Below are positions 18,078 through 30,480 of a stretch of 64,000 nt of DNA, piece after piece. The notes beneath the pieces are model-generated. The model ran no database searches, had not been told where the DNA came from, and saw only the letters and a list, made by a program, of their open reading frames with translations. Numbering within the stretch: position 1 is the first letter of the stretch; each line of letters opens with the position of its first letter. Both the position numbers and the translations under genes were made by a program. Origin of the DNA: Calidithermus chliarophilus DSM 9957 (lineage in GTDB: Bacteria; Deinococcota; Deinococci; Deinococcales; Thermaceae); assembly GCF_000430045.1 (NCBI RefSeq), contig NZ_KE387023.1:2682437-2746436 (forward strand), read 5' to 3'.

Positions 18078-19100
18078 GTGCTGCGCCTCGAGACCGTTAC
18101 CGACCCCGCCCGCTGGAACGCGCTGGTGGCCTCCTTGCCCATTACCAGCGCGCTGCAGAGCTGGGGCTGGGGCGAGGTGAAGAAATTGTCGGGCTGGGTG
18201 CCCGAGCGCGTCGCGCTCTACGAGGGCGACGCGCTCGTCGCTGCCGCCCAGCTCTTCCGGCGCCAGTTCGTGGGGCCGCTGGCGATGCTCTACGCCTCCC
18301 GGGGCCCCGCCCTGCGCCGGGTCGAGGACCTGCCGCGCGTGGCGGAGGCCCTGCGGTCGAGGGCGGGCGGGGCGGCCTACCTCAAGCTCGAGCCTGAGAC
18401 CGGACAGGACGCGCTGGCCGAGCCGCCGAGCTTCCCCGCGCTCAGCCTAAGCGAGACCATCCAGCCCGAGTACACCATCTGGCTCGACCTGCGCCAGGGC
18501 CGCGAGGGGCTGCTCGAGGGCATGGACTCCATGCACAAGCGCAACACCAAGCTCGCCGAGAAGCGCGTGGTCACCACCGTCGAGGGCGAGGAGGCCTTCG
18601 AGGAGTTCTGGGCGCTGTTCGAGGAGACCAACCGCAGGGCCAAGCTGCTCCAGCACAGCAAGGAGTACTACCAGACCGTGCTGCGGGCGATGAACCAGCC
18701 GGGAGGGCAAGCCTTCATCTGTGTCGCCCGGCTCGAGGGCAGGGCCCTGGCCGCGGGCCTGTTCGTGGCCTTCGCGGGCAAGGTCGATTACCTCTACGGC
18801 GGCTCGAGCCGCGAGAACTCCAACGCCAAGGCGCCCAACGGGATGCACTGGGGGGCCATCACCTGGGGGCTCGAGCACGGCTGCCACACCTACGACCTGT
18901 GGGGCGTGCCCCGGCAGAGCGAGGGCAGCCACGCCGCCGGGATCGACAAGTTCAAGGAGGGCTTCGGCGGGCGCCGGGTGCGCTTCCCCGCCTACGACCT
19001 CGCCCTGTCCCCGCTCTACGGCGTCGTGACCAAGGCGTTGCGCCTGCGCAAGAACTGGATGAATTACCGCGCCCGCGGCACCACCCGCGACGTTCTGTGA
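18078..19100 (+). CDS. FemX/FemAB-type aminoacyltransferase
   Basis: 340 residues of the Fem (GNAT-like double fold) family, which adds amino acids from aminoacyl-tRNA to the peptidoglycan stem peptide. Landmarks: ALQSWGWGEVKK near residue 25, IWLDLRQG... MDSMHKRNTKLAEK in the middle, and YGGSSRENSNAKAPNGMHWGAI plus YDLWGVP toward the C-terminus, all typical of the fold. Cytoplasmic, no membrane segment. The start is GTG at 18078, preceded by CATAAT and 8 nt, fitting a leaderless transcript. The lpt-like operon starts 78 bp downstream. The amino acid added is unknown; glycine or ornithine-linked glycine would fit Thermales peptidoglycan. Confidence 0.85.
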   Translation: MLRLETVTDPARWNALVASLPITSALQSWGWGEVKKLSGWVPERVALYEGDALVAAAQLFRRQFVGPLAMLYASRGPALRRVEDLPRVAEALRSRAGGAAYLKLEPETGQDALAEPPSFPALSLSETIQPEYTIWLDLRQGREGLLEGMDSMHKRNTKLAEKRVVTTVEGEEAFEEFWALFEETNRRAKLLQHSKEYYQTVLRAMNQPGGQAFICVARLEGRALAAGLFVAFAGKVDYLYGGSSRENSNAKAPNGMHWGAITWGLEHGCHTYDLWGVPRQSEGSHAAGIDKFKEGFGGRRVRFPAYDLALSPLYGVVTKALRLRKNWMNYRARGTTRDVL

Positions 19101-19178
19101 GATGGATGGATTTTTGCCGGGGTTATGATTGAGCCCTGGCTTCACGCTTCTAAGGCCGTGACTGCCTAGGTTGAGACC

Positions 19179-19754
19179 GTGCTGCGTCCTGCGCTCATCC
19201 TGCTCGCCGCCATCCTCGGGCTGGCCGTGGTGCTCACCCTCCGGCCGGTGCCGATCCCGCCCGCCCCGAACAAGGGGGTGGTGCTCGAGGACGTCAAGCT
19301 CGACCTCTACCCCGAGCAAGACCCCGAGGCCACCTGGAAGTTCGAGGCCGGCCGCGTGGAGCAGGACCCCGGCAACCGCGAGGCCAAGGTGAGCGGCCTG
19401 AAGGGCGGCGAGCGCTACGTAGGGGGCAAGCTCGACCTGCGGATCAGGGCCCCCTCGGTCATCATCGACCGCACGGACAACCTGCGCCTGCCGTACGCGC
19501 AGGCGGAGATCCTCAAGGGGTGCGTCCGGGTCGAGCTCGGCAGCCAGGGCGGCCCCGAGGTGCTCATCGACCAGAAGGCAGGCTTCTCCGCTCCGAGCGT
19601 GAAGATCGAGGCCCCGACGTACAACGCCACCGGCACCCGCTTCAGCTCCAACTTCGCCATCGAGAACGTCCGCTGGAGCGACCCCAAGTGGCAGTTCTAC
19701 GACTACCCGGAGGGCGAGTCCCCCCCCTGCACGATCGAAGGTGGTTACGAATGA
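19179..19754 (+). CDS. lptC: LptC-like protein
   Basis: 191 residues with one N-terminal hydrophobic anchor (residues 4-24) and a beta-rich remainder. It resembles LptC, the single-pass inner-membrane protein that passes lipid to LptA. VLEDVKLDLYPEQDPEATW matches the start of the LptC jellyroll. It overlaps the next gene by 4 nt (ATGA). Start GTG at 19179 lies 6 nt after TAGGTT. The organism group lacks classical LPS, so the cargo may be another glycolipid; this is inference from the clade, not from the sequence. Confidence 0.75.
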   Translation: MLRPALILLAAILGLAVVLTLRPVPIPPAPNKGVVLEDVKLDLYPEQDPEATWKFEAGRVEQDPGNREAKVSGLKGGERYVGGKLDLRIRAPSVIIDRTDNLRLPYAQAEILKGCVRVELGSQGGPEVLIDQKAGFSAPSVKIEAPTYNATGTRFSSNFAIENVRWSDPKWQFYDYPEGESPPCTIEGGYE

Positions 19755-20644
19755 AAAAGACCCTCGGCCTAACCCTCTTGCTCCTGGCGGCGGCGCTCAG
19801 CCAGAGCAGCAACGTCCGCATCATCGACATCCAGAGCCCGGGCGGCGAAGTCTCCGGCAACCCGCGCAACGGCCCGCTCACCTTCACCAACCCCACCGCC
19901 GGCGGGGTGGTGGGCAAGGTCAAGGACCTGCAGATCAACGCCAGCAAGGCCACCCTGCAGGCCCCGTCGGGCAAGACCCTCGAGCAATCCAAGGGCGAGC
20001 GCACCGCCACTTTCGAGGGCAGCATCACCGTCAAGCGCGACCGCATGACCGCCAAGGGCCCTAAGCTGGTCTACCAGGAGAGCACCGGCCTTGGCACCCT
20101 CAACGGCCCGGCCCAGATGCGCCAGGAGCCCAAGGACGACAAGAGCGACCCCGTCGAGGTCGCCGCCAGCAAGATGACCTTCGACGTCGACACCGACGTC
20201 TCGACCAGCGAGGGCGACGTGACCCTCAAGAACGGCAACCAGGAGGGCCAGTCGGACGCGGTGTACTACGAGGAGAAGCGCGGCCTGGCGATCTTCACCG
20301 ACGGCAAGCAGGTTGTGCTCACCCGCAAGCGCAGCGGGACCGACGGCAACCTGATCATCCGGGCCAAGGAGGTGCGCAGCCTCACCAACGACAAGCGCCT
20401 CATCGCCATGGGCGGCGTGACGCTCATCGACGGCAACACCACCGTCACCGGCGACAGCCTCACCTACGACGACAAGACCGGCATCGCCATCGTCTCGGGC
20501 AAGCCCGCGGTGAGCGAGAACACCAAGGAGAAGGTCAAGCTCAGCACCCCGGTCATCGAGCACAACGTCAACAAGCACCAGTCCAACCGCTACACCAAGC
20601 CCTTCACCCTCCCCGTAAATGACTTCCAGAAGACGGCTAAGTAG
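19751..20644 (+). CDS. lptA: LptA/OstA-domain periplasmic protein, first copy
   Basis: 297 residues; signal peptide MKKTLGLTLLLLAAALSQ. The rest is a series of beta-jellyroll repeats with the LptA pattern (ATFEGSITVKRDRMTAKGPKLVY, IAMGGVTLIDGNTTVTGDSLTYD), meaning the bridge protein that carries lipids across the periplasm. ATG 19751 overlaps the lptC stop by 4 nt, and the 3' end overlaps the next gene by 26 nt, so the three are one operon. It is longer than Escherichia coli LptA (about 185 residues), in keeping with a wider periplasm or an extra domain. Confidence 0.82.
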   Translation: MKKTLGLTLLLLAAALSQSSNVRIIDIQSPGGEVSGNPRNGPLTFTNPTAGGVVGKVKDLQINASKATLQAPSGKTLEQSKGERTATFEGSITVKRDRMTAKGPKLVYQESTGLGTLNGPAQMRQEPKDDKSDPVEVAASKMTFDVDTDVSTSEGDVTLKNGNQEGQSDAVYYEEKRGLAIFTDGKQVVLTRKRSGTDGNLIIRAKEVRSLTNDKRLIAMGGVTLIDGNTTVTGDSLTYDDKTGIAIVSGKPAVSENTKEKVKLSTPVIEHNVNKHQSNRYTKPFTLPVNDFQKTAK

Positions 20645-21638
20645 ATGGGTTTTCGGCCTCCTGGCGCTGGGGATCTCGCTGTCCCTGGCGCAGGAGGAGT
20701 TTTACCCCACCGTCGTCGAGCTCGAGCGCCGCGGCAAGAAGATCGAGGCCACCACGGTGAGCCCCGACAACTACTGGGTCAACTTCTCCGGCGATATCGT
20801 GCTGGGTCAGCTCGAGGCCGTCGAGGGCTCGCTGGTGCGGCTGAAGGGCCAGGGGGCCTACTGGTTCAACGGCGAGAGCCGCATCCTGCGCGAGGGCCGG
20901 CCGGCCAAGCCCGGCGACTTCAAGGCGGGGGAGTGGCTCGAGGTCGCCTTCAACAGCGACCGCAAGGACGACAAGGGCAACGCCTTCCTCATGCGCATGG
21001 CCCCGCTGAAGAAGTCGGCACAGGCCGAGGAGGTGAAGAACAAGAAGTCCTACCAGTACTTCGCCATGTCCGACGCCAAGCGCATCAAGGTGACCTTCGG
21101 CAAGGACGCCACCGCCTTCGGCAACCTGGTGCTCATCGACAAGGGCGTGGAGGAACTGGTGCGCCTTTCCGACGGCTTCGCCCGCGAGGTGGGCGAGGGC
21201 GACGACCGCAAGGTGGAGATCGAGGCCAAGGCCACCCCCTCGAGCGTCGAGGTGGTCCAGGGCAAGAGCAAGGCCTTCGGCAGCGAGCTCATCTACGATA
21301 ACGACACCGGCGACGCCAAGGTGGCCGGCCCGATCAAGCTCGAGCGCTCCGGCGACAAGCCCCTCAACGGCAACGCCAACGCCCTGACCTATAACGTCGA
21401 CGACGAAACCCTCCTCCTCTCGGGCCAGGTGCGCCTGACCCAAAAAGAACGCACCACCAGCGCCCAGAGCGCCGTGGTGCGCGAAAAGGACGGCGTGGCC
21501 TACCTCTACGGCACCAAGGAGGCCCCCGTCACCAGCGAGAGCAAGGACGGCAAGGTGCGGGGCACCAAGCTCAAGTACAACCTCGACACCGGCGACGTGG
21601 TGGTGCTCGAGGGCATCGAGGGCGAGTTCCAGGATTGA
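20619..21638 (+). CDS. LptA/OstA-like periplasmic protein, second copy
   Basis: 339 residues with a signal peptide (LFGLLALGISLSLAQ region). The N-terminal half (residues 25-130) has no obvious family; the C-terminal half contains LptA-like strands (SSVEVVQGKSKAFGSELIYDN, LLLSGQVRLTQKERTTSAQSA, each shown in part). It overlaps the previous gene by 26 nt in another frame. It probably works with the two upstream products in lipid transport. The only in-frame start consistent with a signal peptide is ATG 20619. Confidence 0.75.
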   Translation: MTSRRRLSRWVFGLLALGISLSLAQEEFYPTVVELERRGKKIEATTVSPDNYWVNFSGDIVLGQLEAVEGSLVRLKGQGAYWFNGESRILREGRPAKPGDFKAGEWLEVAFNSDRKDDKGNAFLMRMAPLKKSAQAEEVKNKKSYQYFAMSDAKRIKVTFGKDATAFGNLVLIDKGVEELVRLSDGFAREVGEGDDRKVEIEAKATPSSVEVVQGKSKAFGSELIYDNDTGDAKVAGPIKLERSGDKPLNGNANALTYNVDDETLLLSGQVRLTQKERTTSAQSAVVREKDGVAYLYGTKEAPVTSESKDGKVRGTKLKYNLDTGDVVVLEGIEGEFQD

Positions 21639-21649
21639 GCGGTTAGGGG

Positions 21650-21826
21650 GCCTGTGGCTTGTAGTCACCCCTCCCCGCGGGCGGTAAGCCGTCAGCTTTC
21701 AGCCCTCAGCCGCCAGCTTTCCCACCCTCCCCCAGCCCCTCCCTCCGGCCGGAGAGAGGGGATTTTTTGCGTCTTTTGGCTATAGGCTATCGGCTATCGA
21801 CTATCAGCTATCGACCATCGACACCC
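21650..21826. repeat. Modular intergenic repeat block 6
   Basis: Between two convergent genes. GCCTGTGGCTTGTAG, CCCTCCCCGCGGG, CCGTCAGCTTTCAGCCCTCAGCCG, the palindrome-like CCCTCCGGCCGGAGAGAGGGG followed by ATTTTTTGCG (a usable plus-strand terminator near 21740-21770), and CTATAGGCTATCGGCTATCG words follow in order. Confidence 0.75.
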
Positions 21827-23329
<1,503 letters not shown>

Positions 23330-23369
23330 GGCATAGATAATACCGAACGGTTGTGCGGTGGGGGTCTGA

Positions 23370-23592
23370 CGCCGGATGCCGAGCGCCGGGCGTGGGTCGT
23401 ACGTCTTACGTCCTACGTCGTACGCCAAACGCAAAACGCAAGACGCAAAACGCAAGACGCAAGACGCCTTGTTCCCCCCTTAGCAAGGGGGCTGGGGGGA
23501 TACACCCTCCCCGCGCGCGGGGAGGGACGGGGAGGGGTAACCACGAGCCACAAGCTGACGGCTGACGGCTGACCGCTGACGCCTGACGGCTG
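23370..23592. repeat. Modular intergenic repeat block 7
   Basis: The most complete block: GTCGTACGTCTTACGTCCTA words, CGCAAAACGCAAGACGC words, CCCCTTAGCAAGGGGG hairpin, CCCTCCCCGCGCGCGGGGAG hairpin, GGGGTAACCACGAGCCAC, then GCTGACGGCTGACGGCTGAC words. It fills the 308-bp gap between the BMP gene and the ABC ATPase gene, both on the minus strand. Confidence 0.8.
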
Positions 23593-23619
23593 AAAAAAAC
23601 CTCTCCCCGAAGGGAGAGG
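23593..23619 (-). terminator. Rho-independent terminator after the BMP-family gene
   Basis: Minus strand: CCTCTCCC-TTCG-GGGAGAGG followed by seven T residues. It lies 19 bp after the stop codon, so most transcription should stop before the ABC ATPase gene. Confidence 0.88.
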
Positions 23620-23637
23620 CTTGGGGCCTTGGCCGCT

Positions 23638-24780
23638 TTAGCGGGCCGAGGGGACCTTGAGGCTGCCGCTGATGATCTGCTGGCGCAGGGTGGCTACGCG
23701 GTTGAGGACGGCCTGCGGGATGAGGGCCTTGTTGTAGTCGTCGAGGGCGAAGCCCACGCCGTTGTTGGAGAGGCCGAACTCCTGAACGCCGGACTTGAAG
23801 CTGCCGTCCTTGACGCTCTTGATCACCGAGTAGGTGGCCTGGTCGACGCGCTTGAGCATCGAGGTGATCACGTGGTTGAGGGTGTTGGGGTTGCGGTCGG
23901 TGTCGCCGAGGTAGTTTTGGTTGGCGTCGACGCCTACCATGAACACGGGGCGGGTGTTGCCCGCGCAGGCCTGGTTGTAGGCGGCGTACTTGGCCACGCC
24001 CTTGAAGTTGTCGCTGACGAACTTCACGCCCGCGGGCAGCTCGCTGGCCTTGAGGCAGCGCTTCTGCAGGACGAAGTCCTTCACGCCCAGGCCGCTCGCG
24101 CCGGCGGCGGCGTAGATGATGTCGGCGCCCTGGCGGCTCTGGCTGGTGGCGAGCTCCTTGCCCTTGCCGGGGTCGTTCCAGGCGGCGGGGGTGGTGCCCA
24201 CGTAGTTGATCAGCACCTTGCCCTTGATGCCGCGGGCGGCGAAGGCGCGCTCGGCGCCGGCCTTGTAGCCCTGCTCGAACTTGTGGATCAGCGGGATGTC
24301 CATGCCGCCGACGAAGCCCACCACGCCGGTGTTGGAGAGGCTGCCGGCGATGTAGCCCACGAGGAAGCTGCCCTCGTGCTCGCGGAAGACCAGGCCCACG
24401 GCGTTGGGCAGCTTGCCCTCGCCGGGCACGTCGTCGATGACGGCGAACTTGACGTCGGTGAACTCCTTGGCGGCCTGGGTGATGGCGGGGTTGTTGGCGA
24501 AGCCCACGCCGATGACCAGGTCGAAGCCTTCCTCGGCGAACTTGCGGATGCCCGAGCCTACCTGGGAGGGGTCAGCCGGCTCGAAGTCGAAGACCTGGAC
24601 GCCGAAGTCCTTGGCGGCCCGCTGGGCGCCCTCGAAGGTGGACTGGTTGAAGCTGCGGTCCTGCTTGCCGCCGGCGTCGAAGGCGAGGCCGACGCGCACT
24701 TGGTTCTGGGCCAGCGCCGCCAGGCCGGCTACGCTCGCCAGGCCCAGGGCCGCGATCCCGAGCACTACGGATTTCTTCAT
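23638..24780 (-). CDS. BMP-family (Med/PnrA-like) substrate-binding protein
   Basis: 380 residues; signal peptide at 1-25 (LAALAQ cleavage). The mature protein starts VRVGLAFDAGGKQDRSFNQST, the hallmark of the BMP/PnrA family of nucleoside-binding proteins (GG.. D.SFN). FDLVIGVGFANNPAI and GVDANQNYLGD are further conserved parts. No lipobox cysteine is present, so it is probably soluble in the periplasm. AGAGGAG lies before the ATG at 24780, and a strong promoter lies at 24830-24859. Together with the downstream double ATPase it forms part of a nucleoside or purine importer. Confidence 0.92.
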   Translation of the reverse strand: MKKSVVLGIAALGLASVAGLAALAQNQVRVGLAFDAGGKQDRSFNQSTFEGAQRAAKDFGVQVFDFEPADPSQVGSGIRKFAEEGFDLVIGVGFANNPAITQAAKEFTDVKFAVIDDVPGEGKLPNAVGLVFREHEGSFLVGYIAGSLSNTGVVGFVGGMDIPLIHKFEQGYKAGAERAFAARGIKGKVLINYVGTTPAAWNDPGKGKELATSQSRQGADIIYAAAGASGLGVKDFVLQKRCLKASELPAGVKFVSDNFKGVAKYAAYNQACAGNTRPVFMVGVDANQNYLGDTDRNPNTLNHVITSMLKRVDQATYSVIKSVKDGSFKSGVQEFGLSNNGVGFALDDYNKALIPQAVLNRVATLRQQIISGSLKVPSAR

Positions 24781-24829
24781 CGTGACTCCTCTCGAGGTAA
24801 ACACTGACATTTGGCTATTGCCGAGCGGC

Positions 24830-24859
24830 ATTATATGGCACTTTTCATGAGGCTTGCAA
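24830..24859 (-). promoter_or_regulatory. Predicted promoter of the BMP-family gene
   Basis: Minus strand TTGCAA (24859-24854), 18-bp spacer, TATAAT (24835-24830). The leader would be about 43 nt, with a ribosome-binding site. This is one of the few genes here with a conventional leader. A short inverted pair (TTGCAAGCC area) was not clear enough to call an operator. Confidence 0.7.
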
Positions 24860-24930
24860 AGCACCCGGTGCGTTGGGCATGAAGCGGGTGAGCCAGGGGT
24901 GGCGTTTTGCTTAGAGCGTAATCAGGGTAG

Positions 24931-27078
<2,148 letters not shown>

Positions 27079-27083
27079 CCGCC

Positions 27084-29753
27084 TCACTTGCACTCGAGCG
27101 TCGTGCAGATGTGGTAGTTCACCGAGGCGCTGCGCTTGCCCTCGAGGTCGGCCTGGGTGAGGAAGAGCTTGAGGTAGACGGTGTCGCCCTCGCGGTAGTA
27201 GACCTTGCCCGTGGTGTCGGCGTCGAGCTCGGCCAGGGTGGCGACGCGGGTGGTCTTGTTGTTCTTCTCGCTGAAGTAGTAGTTGCGGTAGATCCACACG
27301 TCGCCGCTGGGGACCGGGAGCGCGACCCGCACGAAGGAGCCGGCGCTGCCCTGGGGGAAGGTGCCGTCGGGGAGGGCGCGGAGGTTGTAGCCCACGCGGA
27401 GCTTGGCGCTGCGGTTGGCGGTGCCGAAGGCCGCGGTGTAGGTGAAGAGGTTGGCGGTGCCGGGGCGGTTGGCGATCAGGCGGGCCTCGAAGTAGGTGAA
27501 GGCGTTGGGCATGCCCCACAGCCGGGTGCTGGGGCCGCCGTCGCGGGTGAGGGTGAGGGCGCTCGAGAGGTCGTTGCCCGCCAGCGGTTTGGGGCTGGGC
27601 TCCTCGTTGCTGATGGAGAGGGTGCCGTAGAGGTGGCCGCAAACGTGGGCGTTCCAGTCGGCCCGGGCGGTGCAGTCGGCGGTGAGCAGGAAGGGGTTAT
27701 CGACCACGACCGACTTGCCCGCGCTGCCGGTCACGCTGCCGTCGGCGTCGTAGAACACGGCGGTGCGGTAGCCGTCGTGGGGGTCCCTGCCGCTGGCGGT
27801 GAAGCAGGGGTCGGGCGGCGGGTCGTAGGTGACGGCGGTGTTCCCCGGCTCGATCTTGACGTTCTTCACGTAGTTCTGCCCGGTGAGCCCGAAGCTCGTC
27901 CAGCGCAGGGTGCCGATGGCGGCGTTGCGCACGGTGATGGTGGCGGTCTTGACCCCGTTGCAGTAGAGGTCGCGCTGGGCCGTGCCCGAGAACTTGCGGA
28001 AGGTGGTCCCCTCCACGCCCACGTGGCCGTCGTAGTGCTCGAAGCCCACCAGGCCGGTGATCCAGGTGCCGGTGATGCGGGTGGTGCCGTTGGCGCTCTC
28101 GCCCACGATCAGGCCGCCCTCGAGGTAGCTCTTGTTGGAGGCGAAGGTCACGCCGATGGCGTTGTCGCCCAGCTTGGGGTTGCTCAGGCGGTGGTTGACC
28201 CCGCGCAGCCACACCCCGCGCACGCCGCTCTTGTAGGCCACGAAGTCCTTGAAGTCGGCGACGACGGGCGGGTTTTTGGCGTCGTCGCCCTCGCTGCCCT
28301 TGGGGTCGGTGCGCGGGTTGTGGACGGTGGTCACCCCGTCGGTGAGGTCGGCGAGCTTGTGGTCCTTGCAGGCGTTGCGGTCGGCGTCGCCGGGGCAGAG
28401 CCTGGAGTCGTGCGAGCGGTCGACGTTGAGCCCGTCGTTCTGCACCGAGTGGGCCACGTTGGCGCTGAACTCGCCCAGGGCGGTGGTCCGGGGCCGGATG
28501 TCGTTCATCCAGGTGAGGTCCTGGTTGGCACGCCCGAAGGGGATGGGGCGCTTGGGCAGCGCGTACCAGTAGCCGGTGCCGGCCTCGGCGACCGCGTTGC
28601 CCGTGAGGCGGTTGGCGGGGTGGGTGATCCAGAACCCGGCCGGGTTGCTGTCGGAGGGGATGAGGCGCTGGTCGTCCTTGAGCGCGCGCACCAGCACGGC
28701 GAGGTTGCCCGAGAGGACGTTCTCGGTCTCGCTGCCCTCCTCGAGGAAGTAGCAGTGCCCGAAGGTGTCGAAGGCGACGTTGCCCTCCACGCGCAGCTTG
28801 TTGGTCCCGTGGATCACCAGGCAGCGGTTGAAGCTCTCGCGGATGCTGCTGGACTTCAAGTAGGAGCCGGCCCCCGCGTCGCCCACCTGGTGGAAGTGGA
28901 CGGGGTAGCGCCCGAACTTGCCCTTCTGGCCCATGTTGCGCAGCTCCACCCAGCTCAGTTTGGCGCTGCCGCCCATCACCATGAGGTGCCCGCCGACCTG
29001 GTAGGCCGCCGAGCTGCTGTCGCGGGCTTTCTCGTCGCTGCGCACCACCACGTTGCGGGTGAGCAGCCCCACCTCGGCGAACTCGGGGATGCCGTCGGCG
29101 TCGGCGCCGTAGTGGCCGTAGCTGAGGGGCGCTTCCAGGGTGATCCTGGGGCCGTTGACCGCCTTGATGATGGCCCGCTCGCTGCGCGGCTTGGCCGGGT
29201 CCACGCCCGCCTGCCAGCCGTAGTGGTCGGTCGAGGCGATGACGATCTCGGCCCCCACCGGCCAGTCCACGGCCTTCTCGAGCACGATCTCGGTCGCGCC
29301 CTTGGCCGCCGTGGCCCCCAGGCGGGTCCAGCTCGAGGCGTAGGGCTTGCCGTGGAGCTCGAGCGCCCCCGTGCCCATCACCCCCAGCACCTTGGCGCCC
29401 ATGTTCATCACGTTGTCGGCGGGGTTGTTGCTGGTGAGGACGATCTCGGCCTTGTGGGTGAAGGGGTTGTCCTCGGTGCCCACCTCGAGCCGCCCGTGCA
29501 CCATGACCCAGTCGGCCTGCAGCGTGAGGTCCTTGCGGTCGAAGACCAAGGCGCCGTCGATGGTCAGGCCGCGCAGGGGCGGCGGGTTCTCGTCGAGCAG
29601 GACGTTGGTGCCTTGCGGGATGGTGACTTCCTGGCCCGGCTGGGTGGGCCTGCCGCTCCACTGCGACCACTTGACGTCGATGGGGGTGTTGGTGGGGGGC
29701 TTGGTGCAGGCCGCCAACAGCGCGATCAGTCCGAGATAGAGCCCTCTGTGCAT
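27084..29753 (-). CDS. G8-domain lipoprotein resembling CEMIP/TMEM2 hyaluronidases
   Basis: 889 residues. Lipoprotein signal with Cys16 in ALLAAC. Residues about 28-150 form a G8 domain (eight-glycine beta fold: TIPQGTNVLLDE, GALVFDRKDLTLQADWVMVH, GRLEVGTEDNPF). Then come parallel-beta-helix repeats with motifs seen in animal CEMIP and TMEM2: GRYPVHFHQ near residue 285, VIHGTNKLRVEGN, FGHCYFLEEGSETEN, GFWITHPANRLTGN, WLRG and FVAYK. The C-terminal 200 residues look like an extra beta domain. GAGGAGG precedes the ATG. The closest animal relatives act on hyaluronan, but the substrate here is unknown; a surface polysaccharide lyase or hydrolase is plausible. It stands alone in its own unit. Confidence 0.85.
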   Translation of the reverse strand: MHRGLYLGLIALLAACTKPPTNTPIDVKWSQWSGRPTQPGQEVTIPQGTNVLLDENPPPLRGLTIDGALVFDRKDLTLQADWVMVHGRLEVGTEDNPFTHKAEIVLTSNNPADNVMNMGAKVLGVMGTGALELHGKPYASSWTRLGATAAKGATEIVLEKAVDWPVGAEIVIASTDHYGWQAGVDPAKPRSERAIIKAVNGPRITLEAPLSYGHYGADADGIPEFAEVGLLTRNVVVRSDEKARDSSSAAYQVGGHLMVMGGSAKLSWVELRNMGQKGKFGRYPVHFHQVGDAGAGSYLKSSSIRESFNRCLVIHGTNKLRVEGNVAFDTFGHCYFLEEGSETENVLSGNLAVLVRALKDDQRLIPSDSNPAGFWITHPANRLTGNAVAEAGTGYWYALPKRPIPFGRANQDLTWMNDIRPRTTALGEFSANVAHSVQNDGLNVDRSHDSRLCPGDADRNACKDHKLADLTDGVTTVHNPRTDPKGSEGDDAKNPPVVADFKDFVAYKSGVRGVWLRGVNHRLSNPKLGDNAIGVTFASNKSYLEGGLIVGESANGTTRITGTWITGLVGFEHYDGHVGVEGTTFRKFSGTAQRDLYCNGVKTATITVRNAAIGTLRWTSFGLTGQNYVKNVKIEPGNTAVTYDPPPDPCFTASGRDPHDGYRTAVFYDADGSVTGSAGKSVVVDNPFLLTADCTARADWNAHVCGHLYGTLSISNEEPSPKPLAGNDLSSALTLTRDGGPSTRLWGMPNAFTYFEARLIANRPGTANLFTYTAAFGTANRSAKLRVGYNLRALPDGTFPQGSAGSFVRVALPVPSGDVWIYRNYYFSEKNNKTTRVATLAELDADTTGKVYYREGDTVYLKLFLTQADLEGKRSASVNYHICTTLECK

Positions 29754-29933
29754 ACGCCTCCTCAGATAGGTCAGGGGGGAGCCCTCAGCTTTTTCGAGGC
29801 TACCGGATCGTTGGAGTTTTTTGGGCTTTTCGGGGTTAATGGCCGCTTAATCACCCGAAAATTCCCTCCTGAACGGCATATCCGGCCGGGCGACCGGGGC
29901 TGCCGTCCTCCGCCCTCGTGAACCGGCGTCGGC

Positions 29934-29962
29934 TAGACAAAACCCCCCTGCCTGTCTATACT
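29934..29962 (+). promoter_or_regulatory. Promoter of tRNA-Pro
   Basis: TAGACA (29934-29939), 17-bp spacer, TATACT (29957-29962), with the tRNA beginning 11 bp later. The tRNA-Ser gene at 53066-53157 has the same arrangement (TAGACA-17-TACATT). Confidence 0.75.
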
Positions 29963-29973
29963 TGGATGCCGGA

Positions 29974-30050
29974 CGAGGAGTAGCGCAGCCTGGTAGCGCA
30001 CCTGGTTCGGGTCCAGGGGGTCGGAGGTTCGAATCCTCTCTCCTCGACCA
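29974..30050 (+). tRNA. tRNA-Pro (anticodon CGG)
   Basis: 77 nt with encoded CCA. Acceptor stem CGAGGAG/CTCCTCG, D arm GCGCAGCCTGGTAGCGC, anticodon stem CCTGG/CCAGG with loop TTCGGGT (CGG), T arm GGAGG-TTCGAAT-CCTCT. It decodes CCG, a frequent codon in this GC-rich genome. Confidence 0.95.
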
Positions 30051-30059
30051 AGCCCGAGA

Positions 30060-30080
30060 AGCCGCCGAAAGGCGGCTTTT
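30060..30080 (+). terminator. Terminator after tRNA-Pro
   Basis: AGCCGCC-GAAA-GGCGGCT followed by TTTT, ten bases after the CCA end. Confidence 0.85.
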
Positions 30081-30114
30081 GCCTTGGGGTAGAATGCCCT
30101 GCAGAGGTTTGACT

Positions 30115-30480
30115 ATGCGTCTTTACTCACTCCTGCTGATCGTTTTCGTCTCGCTGGCGCTGGCCCAGCCGGAGCCGTACAAGCTCAAGGTGCAGAGCTG
30201 GAGCTGCAAGCTCGAGGGCCGCGCCGTGGTCGCCAACGGGGTGGTCGTCAACCTCACCCCCGCCGTCCTGCGCGACGTCCGCGCCAACCTGCAGGTGTCG
30301 GTGGGCGCGCGGGTCGCCACCAACTCCGCGTTCATCAGCCTGCGGGCGCTGAACGGCGGCAAGACCAGCGCCTTCCGGGTGAGCGTGCCCAAGCCCGCCG
30401 CCGGGGGCTATAGCTGCAAGATCTGGTTCCGCAACCCCCAGGCGGTGCAGATCCCCACCCTGGTGCCCTCCCCGCGATGA
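30115..30480 (+). CDS. Small exported protein of unknown function
   Basis: 121 residues; signal peptide [18 protein letters not shown]. The mature 100 residues look like one beta-sandwich of the FxLyD/DUF type ([21 protein letters not shown], then a stretch ending in [16 protein letters not shown]), with two cysteines ([16 protein letters not shown]) likely to pair. This pattern, a repaired N-terminal strand with a Gly-Gly-Lys turn, is typical of small secreted domains that add bulk to polymers, but no function is known. ATG 30115; TAGAAT at 30091-30096. It overlaps rsmD by 4 nt. Confidence 0.7.
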   Translation: MRLYSLLLIVFVSLALAQPEPYKLKVQSWSCKLEGRAVVANGVVVNLTPAVLRDVRANLQVSVGARVATNSAFISLRALNGGKTSAFRVSVPKPAAGGYSCKIWFRNPQAVQIPTLVPSPR

